A stretch of 64,000 nt of DNA from Enoplolaimus lenunculus (GCA_030248215.1 JASANG010002691.1:1-64000), one strand, 5' to 3'. Shown: positions 12,099 through 23,934, counted from the stretch's first letter. Notes: generated by a model from the letters alone, not told the origin. Translations and numbers: made by a program.

Positions 12099-12520
12099 TA
12101 GCGATGAACCGATACTGTAAAATACCGGTATACTGGTAATGGCTCATATTCTTGTTCACCCGTAGGCTTAGGCTTAGCAAAAGGCTTAAACCTAAACCTA
12201 ATTTTTTCTTAAGCTCAAGCCTTAACCGTAAATCTGATTAAAAGCACCGGAACATAGGTTGTTTATACATAGCAAATCAGATAATTTTATACATTAACGT
12301 GCAGTTATCATTCAGACTGCAAACAAAAACGCTAAATACGCACTAATTTGTGACCACAAAGTGCAGTTGAGCTGTCAAATTTGGCTCTTGAGAAATGTGC
12401 AATTTAACTAATAAATCGCACGTAGTTGTATATATACAACCCGCGTTGGCTGCGGTTTGCGTCTCAATAGGACAACAATCACTCAAAATTAAAACAGCGA
12501 CCGACATGCGTCCAGAGACA
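12099..12520. other. Non-coding with TTAGGC-type remnant at about 12161-12235
   Basis: CGTAGGCTTAGGCTTAGC followed by the opposite orientation AAACCTAAACCTAA. Ends are lost. Confidence 0.5.
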
Positions 12521-12604
12521 AAAAGAAAGAAAGAAAGAAAGAAAGAAAGAAGAAAGAAAGAAATAAAGAACGAAGGAAAGAAAGAATGAAAGAAAGAAAG
12601 AAAA
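12521..12604. repeat. (GAAA)n microsatellite
   Basis: About 20 AAAG units with interruptions (GAAC, GAAT, GAAGG). Open frames across it on both strands are repeat artefacts. Confidence 0.96.
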
Positions 12605-13785
12605 AGCGGCAGGGACCCATATCCCAAGGTGGCACAAGAAATATCAACTATCCTTGCAAATTTTGATCTCCCTGTCAAACTTCAAACCTCGCTTGTAAGT
12701 CATCGAAACCCGTTGTATGCTCGTCTTAAATTGAATTGTTAGCCGCCATGCCATGATAGACAAGGAACATGAATTGATTTAGAATAATTAGGCAGAAAAT
12801 TAGTCAAATTTTAAAATTTAAACATCGAAAATAATTAATAAACTAAATCGTCTGGATGAAGTGTGTATTTGCATGGAACAGTTAATTTAGACAGAGACGG
12901 ACGCTCGCAGGCAGCCGTGGATACAGAAATTACTAAGCCAGGATGGCCAGTTATGAAACGCAATTTTTGACGTATGCAATATATGTGTCAATTTTCTTCG
13001 TGAGAATAATTGTAAAGAGTTCGTTACCATTTTATAACAAAATATATTCACATGCGAGAAGCAGTTGACTTCTCTGCAGCTGCTAGTGGCAGCAAGGAAA
13101 CAGACGCGACCACCCCCGACAAGGAGACTGTTGCGAAGCATAAAGTTTAGCTATGGGTGACGCGAAAGGGCAAGAACTATCAAATTAAACTTAACACGAA
13201 ATTACTATCAATGACGGTAGGCAGAGTGCCATATAGTGCGTTCAAAACTTCACAGCGGCCTAAGTAGATTTCACAAAATTTACAAACGGGTATATAAAAA
13301 ATCTTACCAAGTAACCAATTTAAGCGGCCCTAAGTTCGCCGGCAATAAATTAATAACATAAAATACATATATTAACATGTTTAAAAGTTATATAACATAG
13401 GTCGCACAAACTTGAAGCTTAACAGCATTAGAAATGCTTAAATATATCATAATATTTCAAGTTTTGCTTTACAGACATCACATAAAATCACATAAATCAA
13501 AAAGTCTCGACATTCAGACAATTTTTCACTGACTGTGGCGGTGTGGGGAAGGTTAGGCATTTAAAGCTTAAGCCAGCCTTTGTCACAATCAAATGAAGCA
13601 GGTGTCCAGGTTTATGTGAAGATGTCTTTTCAGGGTTTTAAAGTTTAAAATTTGAATTTGCATACGATGGCTCGCGGTAATAACAGAGGCGCGGCCGTTG
13701 GAAAAATTTACGACTGGTCGATTTTGAGACTGGAAGGCTGGGACTTAGACTTAGAGTTAGAATTAGGTTAAGGTTTAATCTTACT
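12605..13785. other. Non-coding; possible CAGGCCC-family remnant at 12605-12755
   Basis: CGCTTGTAAGTCATCGAAAC and TGTTAGCCGCCATGCC recall the family at 1936-2090 but no ends survive. 13745-13780 has GACTTAGACTTAGAGTTAG traces. Nothing else recognised. Confidence 0.4.
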
Positions 13786-14415
13786 GGGTGCAGAATGAGA
13801 TGTGGGTAAAGAGTTTTTACCCGACCCGCGCCTTACCCAGGTAAATAAGAATTTTTTTACCCTCGGGTTTACTCATGCTTGCGATCGCTCGTGATTCGTA
13901 CTTTAATGAAGTTTTGCGTGATACCTGCAATAAATTTTTCATTTGACACCTTACTAGATACAACAAAATTTCAAATCCAACTAAACAAAGCACAGAACTT
14001 TTTTTGCTCTTTCAACGCTCACTGACTACCTTAGCTAATAGCGTATGTTTTGCACCTTAACTGTTAAACGTTTGACGCGGGTAAAAACTGCCATTTTTTC
14101 ACTCGCGTGATACAAATCTTTACCCGGGGGGCCCATGTTACTTTAAGGGTCGTCCGGGTTTCTGGTGGGTCTATAAAAGAGTGGGTTTAGATTTTAGATT
14201 ACAGTTTTTGCTTAAGCTTAAACTTAGGCTTAGGCTTAGGAACTCGTTTTTCCAGCGCTTAGGCTTAGGCTTAGGCTAAGGAATACGCTTAATCTACTGT
14301 TACGCCCCTTAAAGTAACATTAGCCACCCGGGGTATAAACACTGTTGAAAATTTTTACCTGACCCACGTTTACCCGCGGGTAAAGCCCCACTCTAAGTGG
14401 GGCAAGCCCGCATAG
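13786..14415. mobile_element. TACCC-rich foldback element interrupted by a TTAGGC MITE
   Basis: Left part has GTGGGTAAAGAGTTTTTACC, ACCCGACCCGCGCC and TTACCCAGGTAAAT; right part, on the complement, GGGGCTTTACCCGCGGGTAA, ACGTGGGTCAGGTAAAAAT. The MITE 14130-14325 sits in it between perfect ACCCGGGG repeats, so removing that rejoins TACCCGGGGTA. Outer ends are approximate. Confidence 0.6.
14130..14325 (+). mobile_element. TTAGGC-bearing MITE, GGCCCATGTTACTTTAAGG subtype
   Basis: TIRs GGCCCATGTTACTTTAAGGG and (complement) GGCTAATGTTACTTTAAGGG. Exact 8-bp target duplication ACCCGGGG (14122-14129, 14326-14333), the best preserved in the window, so this is a young insertion. Core has two GGCTTAGGCTTAGG blocks separated by a unique spacer. 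Confidence 0.92.
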
Positions 14416-15806
14416 TTAACATGGGCTCTTTTTTAAATGGATCAAGCCAAAAATTTGGCTTGGCGAACGCACGAGTTGTATATTAAATTTGTAAGCAGAA
14501 ACGGACAAGAATTAAGTCATTTCAATATTAATACTGCATTCAGCTGTTTTTACACTCTAACCCACAGTTAGATAAATTTTTAGCAGATTTTAGCATAACT
14601 TTAGTTTAGTGTTACGCTCAAGCTTGAATTTTGGGCTTAGCCTAACCGTTAAATTTTTACGGTTTCTAATGTACGACAGCTCCGAATTCAAAAATAATCG
14701 TTCACAACCCGTGAAATATTACTAAAGTATACAAAAAATACTTTGTCAGCCTCTAACGAACGACTACAAAAAATATTGTCTTGCAGCGCATTCCAGCGCC
14801 GTCCTTAGTTTTTCAAATTCTACGAGTCGAAAATCAATTTCTAAGCTAAAAACTCTATTAATTTCAAGCAAAATTAGGTATAATAATCACCGTCACGAAT
14901 GAACCTTACGTACCACAGCGAGCTCGCAGTGGTCACTCAGATAAAGAGGCAATTACATACATACCTGTACTGGCAATAAATTATACCATAAAATGGCTTA
15001 TGATTGCGTATTCTCTTAGCTAACACCTACCCACAGATGAAAGGGTAACATATGGATAGAAAGCTCGAAAGGGCATAGAAGGGCTGGACTTTGCATTTTT
15101 ACCATAAACGCATGACCTAAAACCGGGTGAGACTGAAGGTAGCAATTTCCGGAGCCGAAAGTAGGAAAAATTCAGTTGGAGCCTGAGGCGAACGAAAAAT
15201 CTTATAAAATTAAAATGAACGTTGATATATTTAGTTTGAGCAACAAGAAGAAGATTGAAAAATGAAAAATGGAATCTTGCGAGACTATTTTCTTTATCAG
15301 TTGCGTAGAGAAATACTTTCATCGCTGGACCAACTTCCAAAAAAAATCACTAAAATATTGGGTCATAAGGTATAATTAATAAATGATTAACTATATGGTT
15401 CAATAACGCAATGTTTTGCCCGAGTGTAATATTCAATAAAGTCGCCTGAGGCACATTTGACCCCCTTCTCCCTACGATCGTAACAAGAACCAGCAACTCA
15501 TATTTCCACTGGCTGATGTAAGAGGGGCACTTCGGCCTTGGCTCTTCAAAACTGGAACCAAAACTAACATTTTATATTTAGGTTGAGCAACAAAATTGCG
15601 TTCGGTTTCTCGCTCGATTCGCTAGCAAGTTCTTTTTCCACAATTATATTTTGCCCGACTCTTCTTTTTGAAATTTCTGGATCCACCAGTGCATATCGTT
15701 CTTTGGGTCACCGGTGTTCAGGCTTAAAAAGTTGCCGACACAAAAAAGCTTTGGTCATTAAAGGTTATTGATAAAGTGCACAAGAATGAGTCACAGCAGT
15801 AGTAAA
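14416..15806. other. Non-coding; decayed GGATCCACC element near 15530-15690
   Basis: 15530-15690 runs from GGGGCACTTCGGCC to TTTCTGGATCCACCAGTG with a CGTTCGGTTTCTCGCTCGAT core also seen at 23380-23560 and 35448-35570: a longer, older hAT-like subfamily. Nothing else recognised. Confidence 0.45.
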
Positions 15807-15952
15807 TATTAATGTCACTCAATTATTTGTATTTAGGTTTCATTCATATATAATATATATGAATGAAACCTACAAATCATTGAGTTACATTAATAGTTAT
15901 ATATATGTATATAGATATATATACATATATATACATATATACATATATATAG
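15807..15952. repeat. 89-bp hairpin followed by TATA microsatellite
   Basis: 15807-15895 is one near-perfect palindrome: TATTAATGTCACTCAATTAT and GTTTCATTCATATATA pair with ATATATATGAATGAAACC and TGAGTTACATTAATA, almost without loop. 15898-15952 is (TATA/TATATACA)n. A cruciform-prone block. Confidence 0.9.
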
Positions 15953-17079
15953 CTGGTTTTAGTGGTTAAACCAAACTTTTTAAACAAGCGGTAAATTACA
16001 ACCGCTACCGAATCATAATTTGGGTTATCTTGTTTCAAAAAGTGCCCGCCCCTAATGAGTCAAAGGTTCGAACTTTAGGTGGACTAAACAACCTGTCAGA
16101 AGGTAGTAGGAAATTTAAAAGTTGGGCTTTATGCTTTTGAGTAGGACCCGAAAATTTCTTTGAAAATAAGTACAAATGTTTACATTGCAATATTCATTTG
16201 GGCTCTTTTACATGCGCACCTCACCCTAAGTCTTCGCGTAGGCGTTTACTTTAGCTTAAGTCTAAACCTAAGACTAAGCCTAAACCTTAACTTTCTATGT
16301 GGGGCAAGTGTACAAGATCACTAATTTGTTTCAGAAATGAATTTTAATACAGAATAAGTGACATGCGTAAATTTTGGCATTTTTTCATCAGGTGCCCGTC
16401 GGCTGGCATTTGCCCTCAAAAATGGTCGGATTTTAGAATTTTTTTGCATATTTGAGCTTCTCGTTTAGCTTACATATTATTCGACATTGAAATTGAATTC
16501 TGTTCGATTTATTTCAGCTCCAAGGTTTCCGTTGTTCCGATACGTAGCCAGCTCAAAAGGGGTCAATAATTTCAGGAGTTCCGAGCAGAGATTTTATTTG
16601 CATTACAAACAGAGCTAAAGCCTTTCTAGAAACATGACAATACTAGTGGGGTTGAGCTGACCAGTTTACTTCTTCTGACTACGGACCCACACTGATTTAG
16701 CACGCCTATGCCATTTAGCTAGAGCTTAAGTGCAAATTCGATTAAGCCAAGTAACGCCATGATGCCAGATGTTAAAATTATGCAACGCTTCCGTTTGCCC
16801 AAAAGCTCTGATCTAAATTAATTTGAATAACTGCACGCAAATTAGCAACAAATGCAAGCAACAACAACAACTTAGCAACTCCCACGCCAACACGGATTTC
16901 GGTCTACGTGCAGAATTTAAGATCCTCAAATACCCCACAGGCATGTAGAAATTACAAATTTGCATATTGCGTTTCAATTCTTTGATGGAAATCTGAGCAA
17001 CGCAGCGTTTTAGATTTACAAGATTTGACGCCTGAGATAAATCCGATTTGTTTGCCGTAGTGCAAACAATAAAACTGCT
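15953..17079. other. Non-coding with old MITE pieces
   Basis: 16225-16300 has CCTAAACCTAAGACTAAGC (TTAGGC group). 16552-16690 has TAGCCAGCTCAAAAGGGG and GGGGTTGAGCTGACCAG (CAGGCCC group). No gene. Confidence 0.45.
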
Positions 17080-17255
17080 GGTCCATGTATAGAACAGGGC
17101 CGGATCGTTTTCCGGAGGCGCTATAATAGAGTCAGTTTAAGATTTAGACTAATTTTTTTGGCTTAGGCTTAGGCTTAGGAATAAGCTCATCTGCCTAGGC
17201 TTAGGCTTAGGAATATGCTTATACTACTGTTCCGGCCCTGTTCTATACATGGGCT
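17080..17255 (+). mobile_element. TTAGGC-bearing MITE, GGCCCATGTATAGAACAGG subtype
   Basis: TIRs GTCCATGTATAGAACAGGGC and (complement) GCCCATGTATAGAACAGGGC extend about 25 bp. Octamers AAACTGCT and AAACTGCC flank it. The core is two GGCTTAGGCTTAGGCTTAGG blocks separated by AATAAGCTCATCTGCC. Confidence 0.92.
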
Positions 17256-17748
17256 AAACTGCCTAGGGCAAGAGATTCCTCGGGCTTCAAAACGATAATG
17301 TTTTGACAGAGAGTCAACTGATTTTTTCTATCATCTCTGTATCCTATGATAACTACCCTGCCCATTTAAATTCCGAGAAGACAGGCGGAGTTGGAGACTG
17401 CGATACTTTAGGCTCAAGGTTTTGCTTATATTTAGGCGTACGCTTTGGTCTAGAGTTAGATTTAGGCTTGAGTTTAGTTTCAGGTCTTATAATTTTACGC
17501 ATGCCTTTTCATTTAGCTGTATTAGCAGTAATTAGATAGATCCAAAATTTTTCGACAGCGACGGAGCTGGGAAACACTTTGTATGATGAAATGCTTGAAA
17601 TTGAAAATTTCGAAATGTGATGTTTTAGTACCTTATGATACAACTATTAAGGTTAGCAAATTATCATGAGCTTGAAACATGGTAACTTTAACAAGCTTAG
17701 ACTTAATTTTAGCACAAATATAGCTGTTTAGCATTTTATCTCAAAACG
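17256..17748. other. Non-coding
   Basis: A few TTAGGC-like words (GGCTTGAGTTTAG, TTAGATTTAGGC) at 17400-17480 but no element ends. Confidence 0.4.
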
Positions 17749-17931
17749 GGCCAATGTATGGAACAAGGGCTGAACAGTAGTAAAAGCTTAATCCGAAGCG
17801 TAAGCCTAAGCCTAGCGTAGGAATGAGCTTACGCCTATGCATAAGCCTAAGCAAGAAAATTAGCCTAAATTTAAGCTAACGCTATTCCAGTCCAACGGGA
17901 TAACGTTGCGCCCCTGATCTTAACATAGACC
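17749..17931 (-). mobile_element. TTAGGC-bearing MITE, GGCCAATGTATGGAACAAGG subtype
   Basis: GGCCAATGTATGGAACAAGG at left; complement of right end GGTCTATGTTAAGATCAGGG. Octamers TCAAAACG and GCAAAATG. Core in GCCTAA orientation. Confidence 0.8.
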
Positions 17932-17939
17932 GCAAAATG

Positions 17940-18105
17940 TGTGGTTATTTCTTAGTAATTAACAATAAATTTTAACTCACGCTGAGCTGATTTAATTCCG
18001 GGTTTAGAATTCTGAGTTTTGAAAGGCCTCATTCAGAGCTCCCACGTCTGAGTGGACTGAACTCATTCTGAGTTAAAACCAAGTCACTGTAATTTACAGT
18101 CTGGA
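17940..18105. mobile_element. CACTGTAAATTC-family MITE, 5' truncated
   Basis: Shares AATTAACAATAAATTTTAAC, GAGCTGATTTAATTCCGG, ATTCTGAGTTAAAACCAA and the end CACTGTAATTTACAG with 11671-12098. Confidence 0.65.
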
Positions 18106-19310
18106 ACATGCGAAAACGTTTAAAAAAGTAATTCGATCTGCCTCTAGTGCCACAAAGTTTGTGCCATATATCTTTCATTTTACAATTTCAACCTTAAAAA
18201 CTTGAAAATATTCAGGTTACGTTTATTTATCTACAAATCGGCGTAGCTCTCATTTTGGCAACCAGGGTCATGCCCTATAACAATCACGGAATGTAATTTT
18301 TTGTTGCAAATTAAAAAACTTTTTACAACACCCTGTCTAAAAAATGACAAGGCGAGATAACCCCTACTCAGCACTAGACACGGCGTTCTATGCAAATACG
18401 GTTTTTGATACAAAATGAAATATGATACCTACCAGCTAAAATGAACACTAAAGTGCGCTTGAAACTTTGTTGGGAATCTAAAAACTCACAATAAAATGGT
18501 AGCTATGTAAATAATCAAACTCAACGGCGTATATAACTGTGAAAAAAGCGTTATTTCCTGCGAAATTTCTAGAGATAAAGAAAAAAACGCATTTTACAGG
18601 TTTTTATAATATTGCTTAACACCCCAGTTTCGAAATTCTGGTTCCTGTCTTGTGAGTCATGGTTACTTTGACCTAGGCGCGCCCCTGAAACCAGACTATA
18701 ATCAGTGGCAGATCAAGAAATATCTAAAAGGGTGCCCCACGAGATATACTATTGGAAAAGCTCACGAGCGAGATGCCGGACTCCAATTAATGCTAAACCT
18801 TAACACAAAATTTTAGTTTGACACCTGTTGGGGTGGGCTAGGTTAGGGTGTGCTTTGTCTTAGATCCCTTAGCTTATTATCACTTTCGGGTTTCCTCAAA
18901 AGTTCATGACTTAATATATATACAAGTCAGCTTAGGGTAACATGATACCGGGTGATACAAATCAGTTATGACACAAAAGCCGTCTATTATTGTAAATTAG
19001 AACATACTCTATAGAGCTAATGCGACAGTTAAAGTTGATCACACACCTATGTATTAAGAACAAAATTATAAGTTGAACGGCTATGAGGTGGCGTGACGTA
19101 GGGGGCCACGTGTGAGCGACCCCTAATTTGAATTTATTTTTGTCACGCACGAAAACCTGTCTCAATGAAATATTGTTCAGTATTTGCTAATTTTGTGTTA
19201 AAAATTAATATTTTAAGTGTTTTTCGATGGCATTCGTCCGCGAATTCGAAATTCTCAAACGGTGGAACACTACTGATAGTACACTTCTATTACGAAACGA
19301 TGGGCTGACA
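18106..19310. other. Non-coding; hAT-like remnant at about 18705-18850
   Basis: CAGTGGCAGATCAAGAAATA begins a decayed member of the CAGTGGCGGATCC group. Open frames here have no support. Confidence 0.45.
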
Positions 19311-19527
19311 CAATGGCTGATCCATGTGGAGGGGGCCACCCCGGCCGTGGCCCCCCAACAGCATTTCGACAAAAATTATATAGAGTGTCAATTGCTGTTC
19401 TACGCTGTTTATTTCTTTGTTTTAAACACAATAGTATATGGGACACTACAGTATGGGTCAAAAATAAGTTTATTACCTGGGAAATTTTGCCCCCCCCCCC
19501 AATTTTTAGAACCTGGATCCGCCACTG
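19311..19527. mobile_element. hAT-type MITE CAGTGGCGGATCCAGG with perfect target duplication
   Basis: TIRs CAATGGCTGATCCATG and (complement) CAGTGGCGGATCCAGG. Exact 8-bp duplication GGCTGACA (19303-19310 and 19528-19535). Internal GGGGGCCACCCCGGCCGTGG and a C tract mirror 11743-11916. The open frames crossing it on both strands are incidental. Confidence 0.92.
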
Positions 19528-19534
19528 GGCTGAC

Positions 19535-19978
19535 ACCTGGGTTCGTATTTTCAAATGTATGTAGCACCTATCACTAGTTAGCAGTGTGATTTGTGTAAGT
19601 GTTGCACAACAGAATGCGTGTTGTAAAATTTGGTACATTCGTTGGATTATGGATTCGCCGTTTTACTCTGTGAGATTTTAGTTCCGTGGGAATCGTAGTT
19701 CACTTGTTTGAGAACCTATTCAAGATGTGCTTTGCTTTTTGAGCATTTTTAATGTCCCACAGCGTCGTTCGAATCTATCCGCGGAGCCGCCTGGTGACGT
19801 CTGGTGCCGCCCGACGCCGTCTATTGTAGTTCGGTTCCATTCAGTACTGTCTAGCGCCGTCCGGCACTGTATGGTGCATCATATCAATTTGTAAACAGTA
19901 AGTTTTGACTTGCGTCGCAGTCCAGGGATGGACAACAATCATAGGTGCTACACACATTTGAGAATACTACCCCTGGTA
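19535..19978. mobile_element. GTATTCTCAAATG-family TIR element
   Basis: Left GTATTTTCAAATGTATGTAG then CACCTATCA, right (complement) GTATTCTCAAATGTGTGTAG then CACCTATGA: TIRs of about 35 bp including ACC(T/A)GGG outside. Core at 19780-19880 is a GC-richer run of GCCGTC/GCCGCC words in tandem-like order. Confidence 0.75.
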
Positions 19979-20136
19979 TTAAAAGGAGGGAGATCAGGCT
20001 GAAAGCAAACATTTCACTATAGCAGTCGCATTAATATGTTTAACCTTAACGCATGTAAGCGTAAGCCAGCAAATTCAAGTTCAATTGTAACTATTCACCT
20101 ATAACTAAAGAGGTAACCACGATTGATATTATCAAT

Positions 20137-20282
20137 GGACCAATGCTACTTTTAGGGTCGTCGCGGTTTCTGGTGGGTCTGTAAAAGAGTACGCTTAGAT
20201 TCTACAACACATTTTTTTGCTTGGGCTAAGGCTTAGAAATATGTTTAATCCTGCGGTTACGGCCGCAAAAGTAACGTTGGCC
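20137..20282 (+). mobile_element. TTAGGC-bearing MITE, GGCCAATGCTACTTTTAGG subtype
   Basis: GGACCAATGCTACTTTTAGG at left and (complement) GGCCAACGTTACTTTTGCGG at right; octamers TTATCAAT and TCATAAAT match at six positions. Short core with a single TTAGGC-like block. Confidence 0.78.
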
Positions 20283-21282
20283 TCATAAATAAATAATAAC
20301 ATATAAATTAAGATTTTTGGTGGAAAATTTTAATTGATGTAATATTATGTATTTTCCCAAGAAATGCCTGACTGTTTTTTAATATTTTTGTCCCAAGGCT
20401 AGACTAACGTCAGATTGTATGCTTAGATGTATGTATATATGTATGTATATTGCTTAAGAAACTCATGGGGATGCATCAAAAATGACAAAATTCCGTGTTG
20501 GGTTAAAGTTTTCAACATCTGCATACCAAACAGTCCTGGTTTGCAGGTAAACAGTTTTAAAATTCAGCAATTAAATCGTAAATTGGAAGCCAATTTTCTC
20601 ACGATCATAAAAATCACTGCAAATCTTTGTTTTCGGTATTCGAATTTACAATTTGCAATGGAAAACACTAGAGAAAGTTATATGAGTTGCGCAGCGTAGC
20701 TGACAGGAACCGCCCAGCTTTTGCTGCTCACATTTCGAAGCTAATAATCGTTACCAAAATGAGCTTATGGCACCAGTTTTCAATATTAATGATAATTTAA
20801 AATGCGAAGCCCACAAATTAGTCGAGTTGGTTTTAAACCTAATTTTCACAACACGTTTACGCGAGGGATACCTAGTATGGATAGCGAAAAATCCAGGATA
20901 TCCAGGCGGAGGGATGTCTAACCGTAAACACGATTCTATTGTCGTCCCTGGTTAATTCCACCCATGCTCGCCGCCAAAATATTGGGTGGTGTGAGAATCG
21001 ACTGGTCAATACGTATAATAGGTAATATTGAGACTCTGTTAAACAATAATCTAGTCAATACAACTGGAGGGGTTCATGGTAATTATAACGGTCTGCCCCA
21101 AGGCCGAAATCTAAACATAAGACTAAACTAAAGACAAAGCATAAGCCTAATAGTAAACTTCCCAGTCTTTAAGTTGCCCAATTACCCTGTTGTTCAGTAG
21201 TCAGGCCCTTCCAAGCAACATGTACCATCCTAAATATATGGGAAATTGTTTAGAAATCAAAGTAAGATGTAGTTGAATTTCC
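20283..21282. other. Non-coding; TTAGGC traces at about 21095-21165
   Basis: GACTAAACTAAAGACAAAGC and ATAAGCCTAATAG are a remnant. Open frames at 20427-20955 carry no domain or exon signals. Confidence 0.4.
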
Positions 21283-21500
21283 TGATATTCTCAAATGTAT
21301 ATAGCAACTATCACCAGTTAGTAATAGGTTTTCAAACTTCCTAACTATATTGCAGTTGTTTAAATCACACGAGTAGAGCAAATCAAATCAGAAAAATGCG
21401 CCAAAATTTGAGGCTCAGTATTCACTGATTCGAAAGTTAAAAGACTTATTACCAACTGGTGATAGATGCTACACACACTCATGAATATGTGCCCAGGTTC
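21283..21500. mobile_element. GTATTCTCAAATG-family TIR element
   Basis: ATATTCTCAAATGTATATAG, ACTATCACCAGTTAGTAATA on the left mirror the complement of the right end (ATATTCATGAGTGTGTGTAG, ATCTATCACCAGTTGGTAAT). TIRs of about 48 bp. Confidence 0.82.
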
Positions 21501-22088
21501 CTGCAAAAACCTACGGTCAACAATTGCGTTACTCTATTATATAGTTCGATTAGTTTAAAATTTCACAAATTTTAACTAGAACTCGTCCTAAGGGAATTTA
21601 AATTGTAAAACTGTACAATAACTTTATTGATAGACGAACAGCTGGTATACGATTATATTATACAACGCTGTCTAATTATTATAACACAGTAACCTTGTTT
21701 TCATAATTTACGAAGAATAAAACAGTACAAAAACGCAAAAGTTATCGGTGTCGTTGTTATAAAGTTTTAAGACAAATTTTAACACAATAATTATTGTCTT
21801 AGAAAATAACAAAAATTGTCTTAAACCATTTTTTGCTGAGTTTGGATGGTTTTTTTGTTGAAGTTAATATACACACAAGCTGATCCAGCGCGATGACGTA
21901 CGCCCCTCGGTAGAAACTTTTTTGGTAAAATGGTAAAGTCCCTGTTAGTTTAAAATATTTCCCCCTCAAAAAATTGGGACAAAAATAGCATACAGTAAAA
22001 ATTGCGTTTTATAACTTTAGCCAGCTCGCCACCACCCGTCAGAAATTTCTAAATATGCCAATGAATATACCATCTGTTCAATAAATTG
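21501..22088. other. Non-coding
   Basis: 21770-21840 has TTTAAGACAAATTTTAACAC, AATAATTATTGTCTTAGAAA and AAATTGTCTTAAACC, an inverted arrangement that recalls the 40-41.6 kb family. Otherwise nothing recognised. Confidence 0.4.
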
Positions 22089-22333
22089 GGCCCATGTATA
22101 GAACAGCGCCGGATCGTTTTCCAGATGGGCTATATTAATAGAGTCAGTTTAAGATTTAGACTAATTGTTTTTGCTTAGGCTTAGTCTTAGACTTAGGCTT
22201 AGGAATAGGCTCATCCATACACTTAGGCTTAGGCTTACCTATACGCTTAGGCTTAGGATTAGGAACAGGTTCATCCATACGCTTAGGCTAAGGCTTAGCC
22301 TTAGGAATATGCATACAGTTCTATACATGGGCC
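22089..22333 (+). mobile_element. TTAGGC-bearing MITE, longest array
   Basis: TIRs GGCCCATGTATAGAACAGCG and (complement) GGCCCATGTATAGAACTG. Octamers ATAAATTG and AAAAATTG. Core has four to five blocks of GGCTTAGGCTTAGG separated by AATAGGCTCATCCATACAC-type spacers, against two blocks in the copy at 17080. Confidence 0.92.
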
Positions 22334-22696
22334 AAAAATTGGCAATTGTATTTTATTTGCAATCAGCAGCGATGAAGCTTAATTTTAAAATAGTCATTGT
22401 GTTAAAAATGACACATCAATTAAATCCTACTGGCTACAATGCAGAAAATTATTTTTAACAAATTAGCAAGTTTTCCGCGTCGGCAATATTTTTTAACATT
22501 TTGTCATAAAAGTCGCTGAACTACATATTTTCAGTATTAAAGGATTATAGAAATATTAATTTTTCAATTTTAACGCTTTCTTGGACATTGCAGAAATATT
22601 TAAGGTTGTCCACGGATACCTTTGAGCATCCGTGACGCGTCCTGGAATTTTTGCTACGAATACAAAGTTGTTTTAGGGTTAAATTTTAAGAAGGTA

Positions 22697-23125
22697 CTGT
22701 AGTGACCCGAACAAAAGTGTGTGGAGTAATAAGAGGAGGGTACCCATTTTGAGTCCCAATCAATACGAGTCCGTATCCCTAATATGATTCCGTAAGCGTA
22801 TAAAGTCCCAAAACAATAATTAGAATCCATAAATGTCAATTATCCCTAATTGTAGCGCATAAATGACTCCAGGACCAAATAATTTAAAGCGTACTTAATT
22901 TGGAAAGTGAATTCCTAGGTATAAATCTGAATGATCGCTCAAGCTATTGACACAAGACAAGTAAACGTTTAATTCAACGGATAGTTGCAGTACCGTATAT
23001 ATCAGTAACGAAGGGTGGCGAAGTGTGGGTTAAAACAAATAACAATCCGTAACCGAATAACAGGGGGGAACCCTTTGGAGAGGCCAAATAAATATCAGTC
23101 TCCGCTCTTATTCGGGTCACTACAG
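22697..23125. mobile_element. CTGTAGTGACCCGAA-family MITE, complete, TA-flanked
   Basis: Perfect 15-bp TIRs CTGTAGTGACCCGAA with TA on both sides, 429 bp. Internal GAGTCCGTATCCCTAATA, GACTCCAGGACCAAATAA and GAATGATCGCTCAAG are shared with the copy at 29030-29465. The TA duplication points to a Tc1/mariner-type transposase. No coding capacity. Confidence 0.93.
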
Positions 23126-23934
23126 TACATGTGGTGTCAGCAGTTTATAATACTTTAAAACAACCCTTCTACTATGCAATGGTACTAGAGTCCCGCCCCT
23201 TCCCTGCGTGGAATGTTTTTTGCTGGAAATCCAGGGGATTTAACATTAATTAATATTTTTGAGTAGGACAATCCATTTACACAACTACAACTGTTACACA
23301 CTATGCTTCCTGACTAAAATAGTGGTTTCTTTTGCCATTAGAACGTGAAAATAACTAAGATGTTTTTGCTGTAACCACTGCGGATCCAAGGTGCCAAACA
23401 TGCCTATACCGCAAAACAGGTGTCAATCAAAACCGAAATTTTGCATTAAGATTTAGTACTAAAATTGTGTTTGGTTTCTCGTTCGCTTCGCTGCCGAACT
23501 TTTTCACTATTATATAACATATGCACCGTCGAATATTTGTGGATCTCTTATTGGACGTAACTGTAACGGGATTGGAAAATCTCAAATGAGGGTGTGATTA
23601 ATAATAATTAAATTTACAATGTGTTGTTTGCATAATAGATTATGGAATTAATTTACTTAAAATGACTTAATTAACATTCTACGAATTTAATCGTAGCCAG
23701 TGCCGGATTGTGGCAAAAGAAATATGGCGTACGTCTGACGGATCGTCATAGAATGCTCGCGTCTATAAGGGGTGAAAAATATTTAAAATGATTTTTAGCA
23801 GAAGGTGTTGTTATTGGTGGTGCGAGAACAGTTGACATAGTTGTAGTCGATACAGAATAACGAGTAAAATATTAGTTCTTGACATAAATATGGCAAACCA
23901 TTAACAATGATTTCATAAAAGTGCTGTCTCTATT
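23126..23934. other. Non-coding; GGATCCAAGG remnant at about 23380-23560
   Basis: CACTGCGGATCCAAGGTGCC to TATTTGTGGATCTCTTATTGG with a GTTTGGTTTCTCGTTCGCTT core, the same old subfamily as at 15530 and 35448. Confidence 0.5.

Noticed and set aside
12343-12678. Antiparallel Lys/Glu/Arg-rich and Phe/Ser-rich frames
   Set aside because: They follow the (GAAA)n microsatellite.
17157-17230. TTAGGC arrays as a true interstitial telomere or chromosome end
   Set aside because: Every array sits inside a TIR element with 8-bp target duplications, so the arrays are element cores and not telomere relics by fusion.
22165-22458. Arg-Leu repeat frame (LRLRLRN...)
   Set aside because: It is the TTAGGC array of the MITE at 22089-22333 read as protein.
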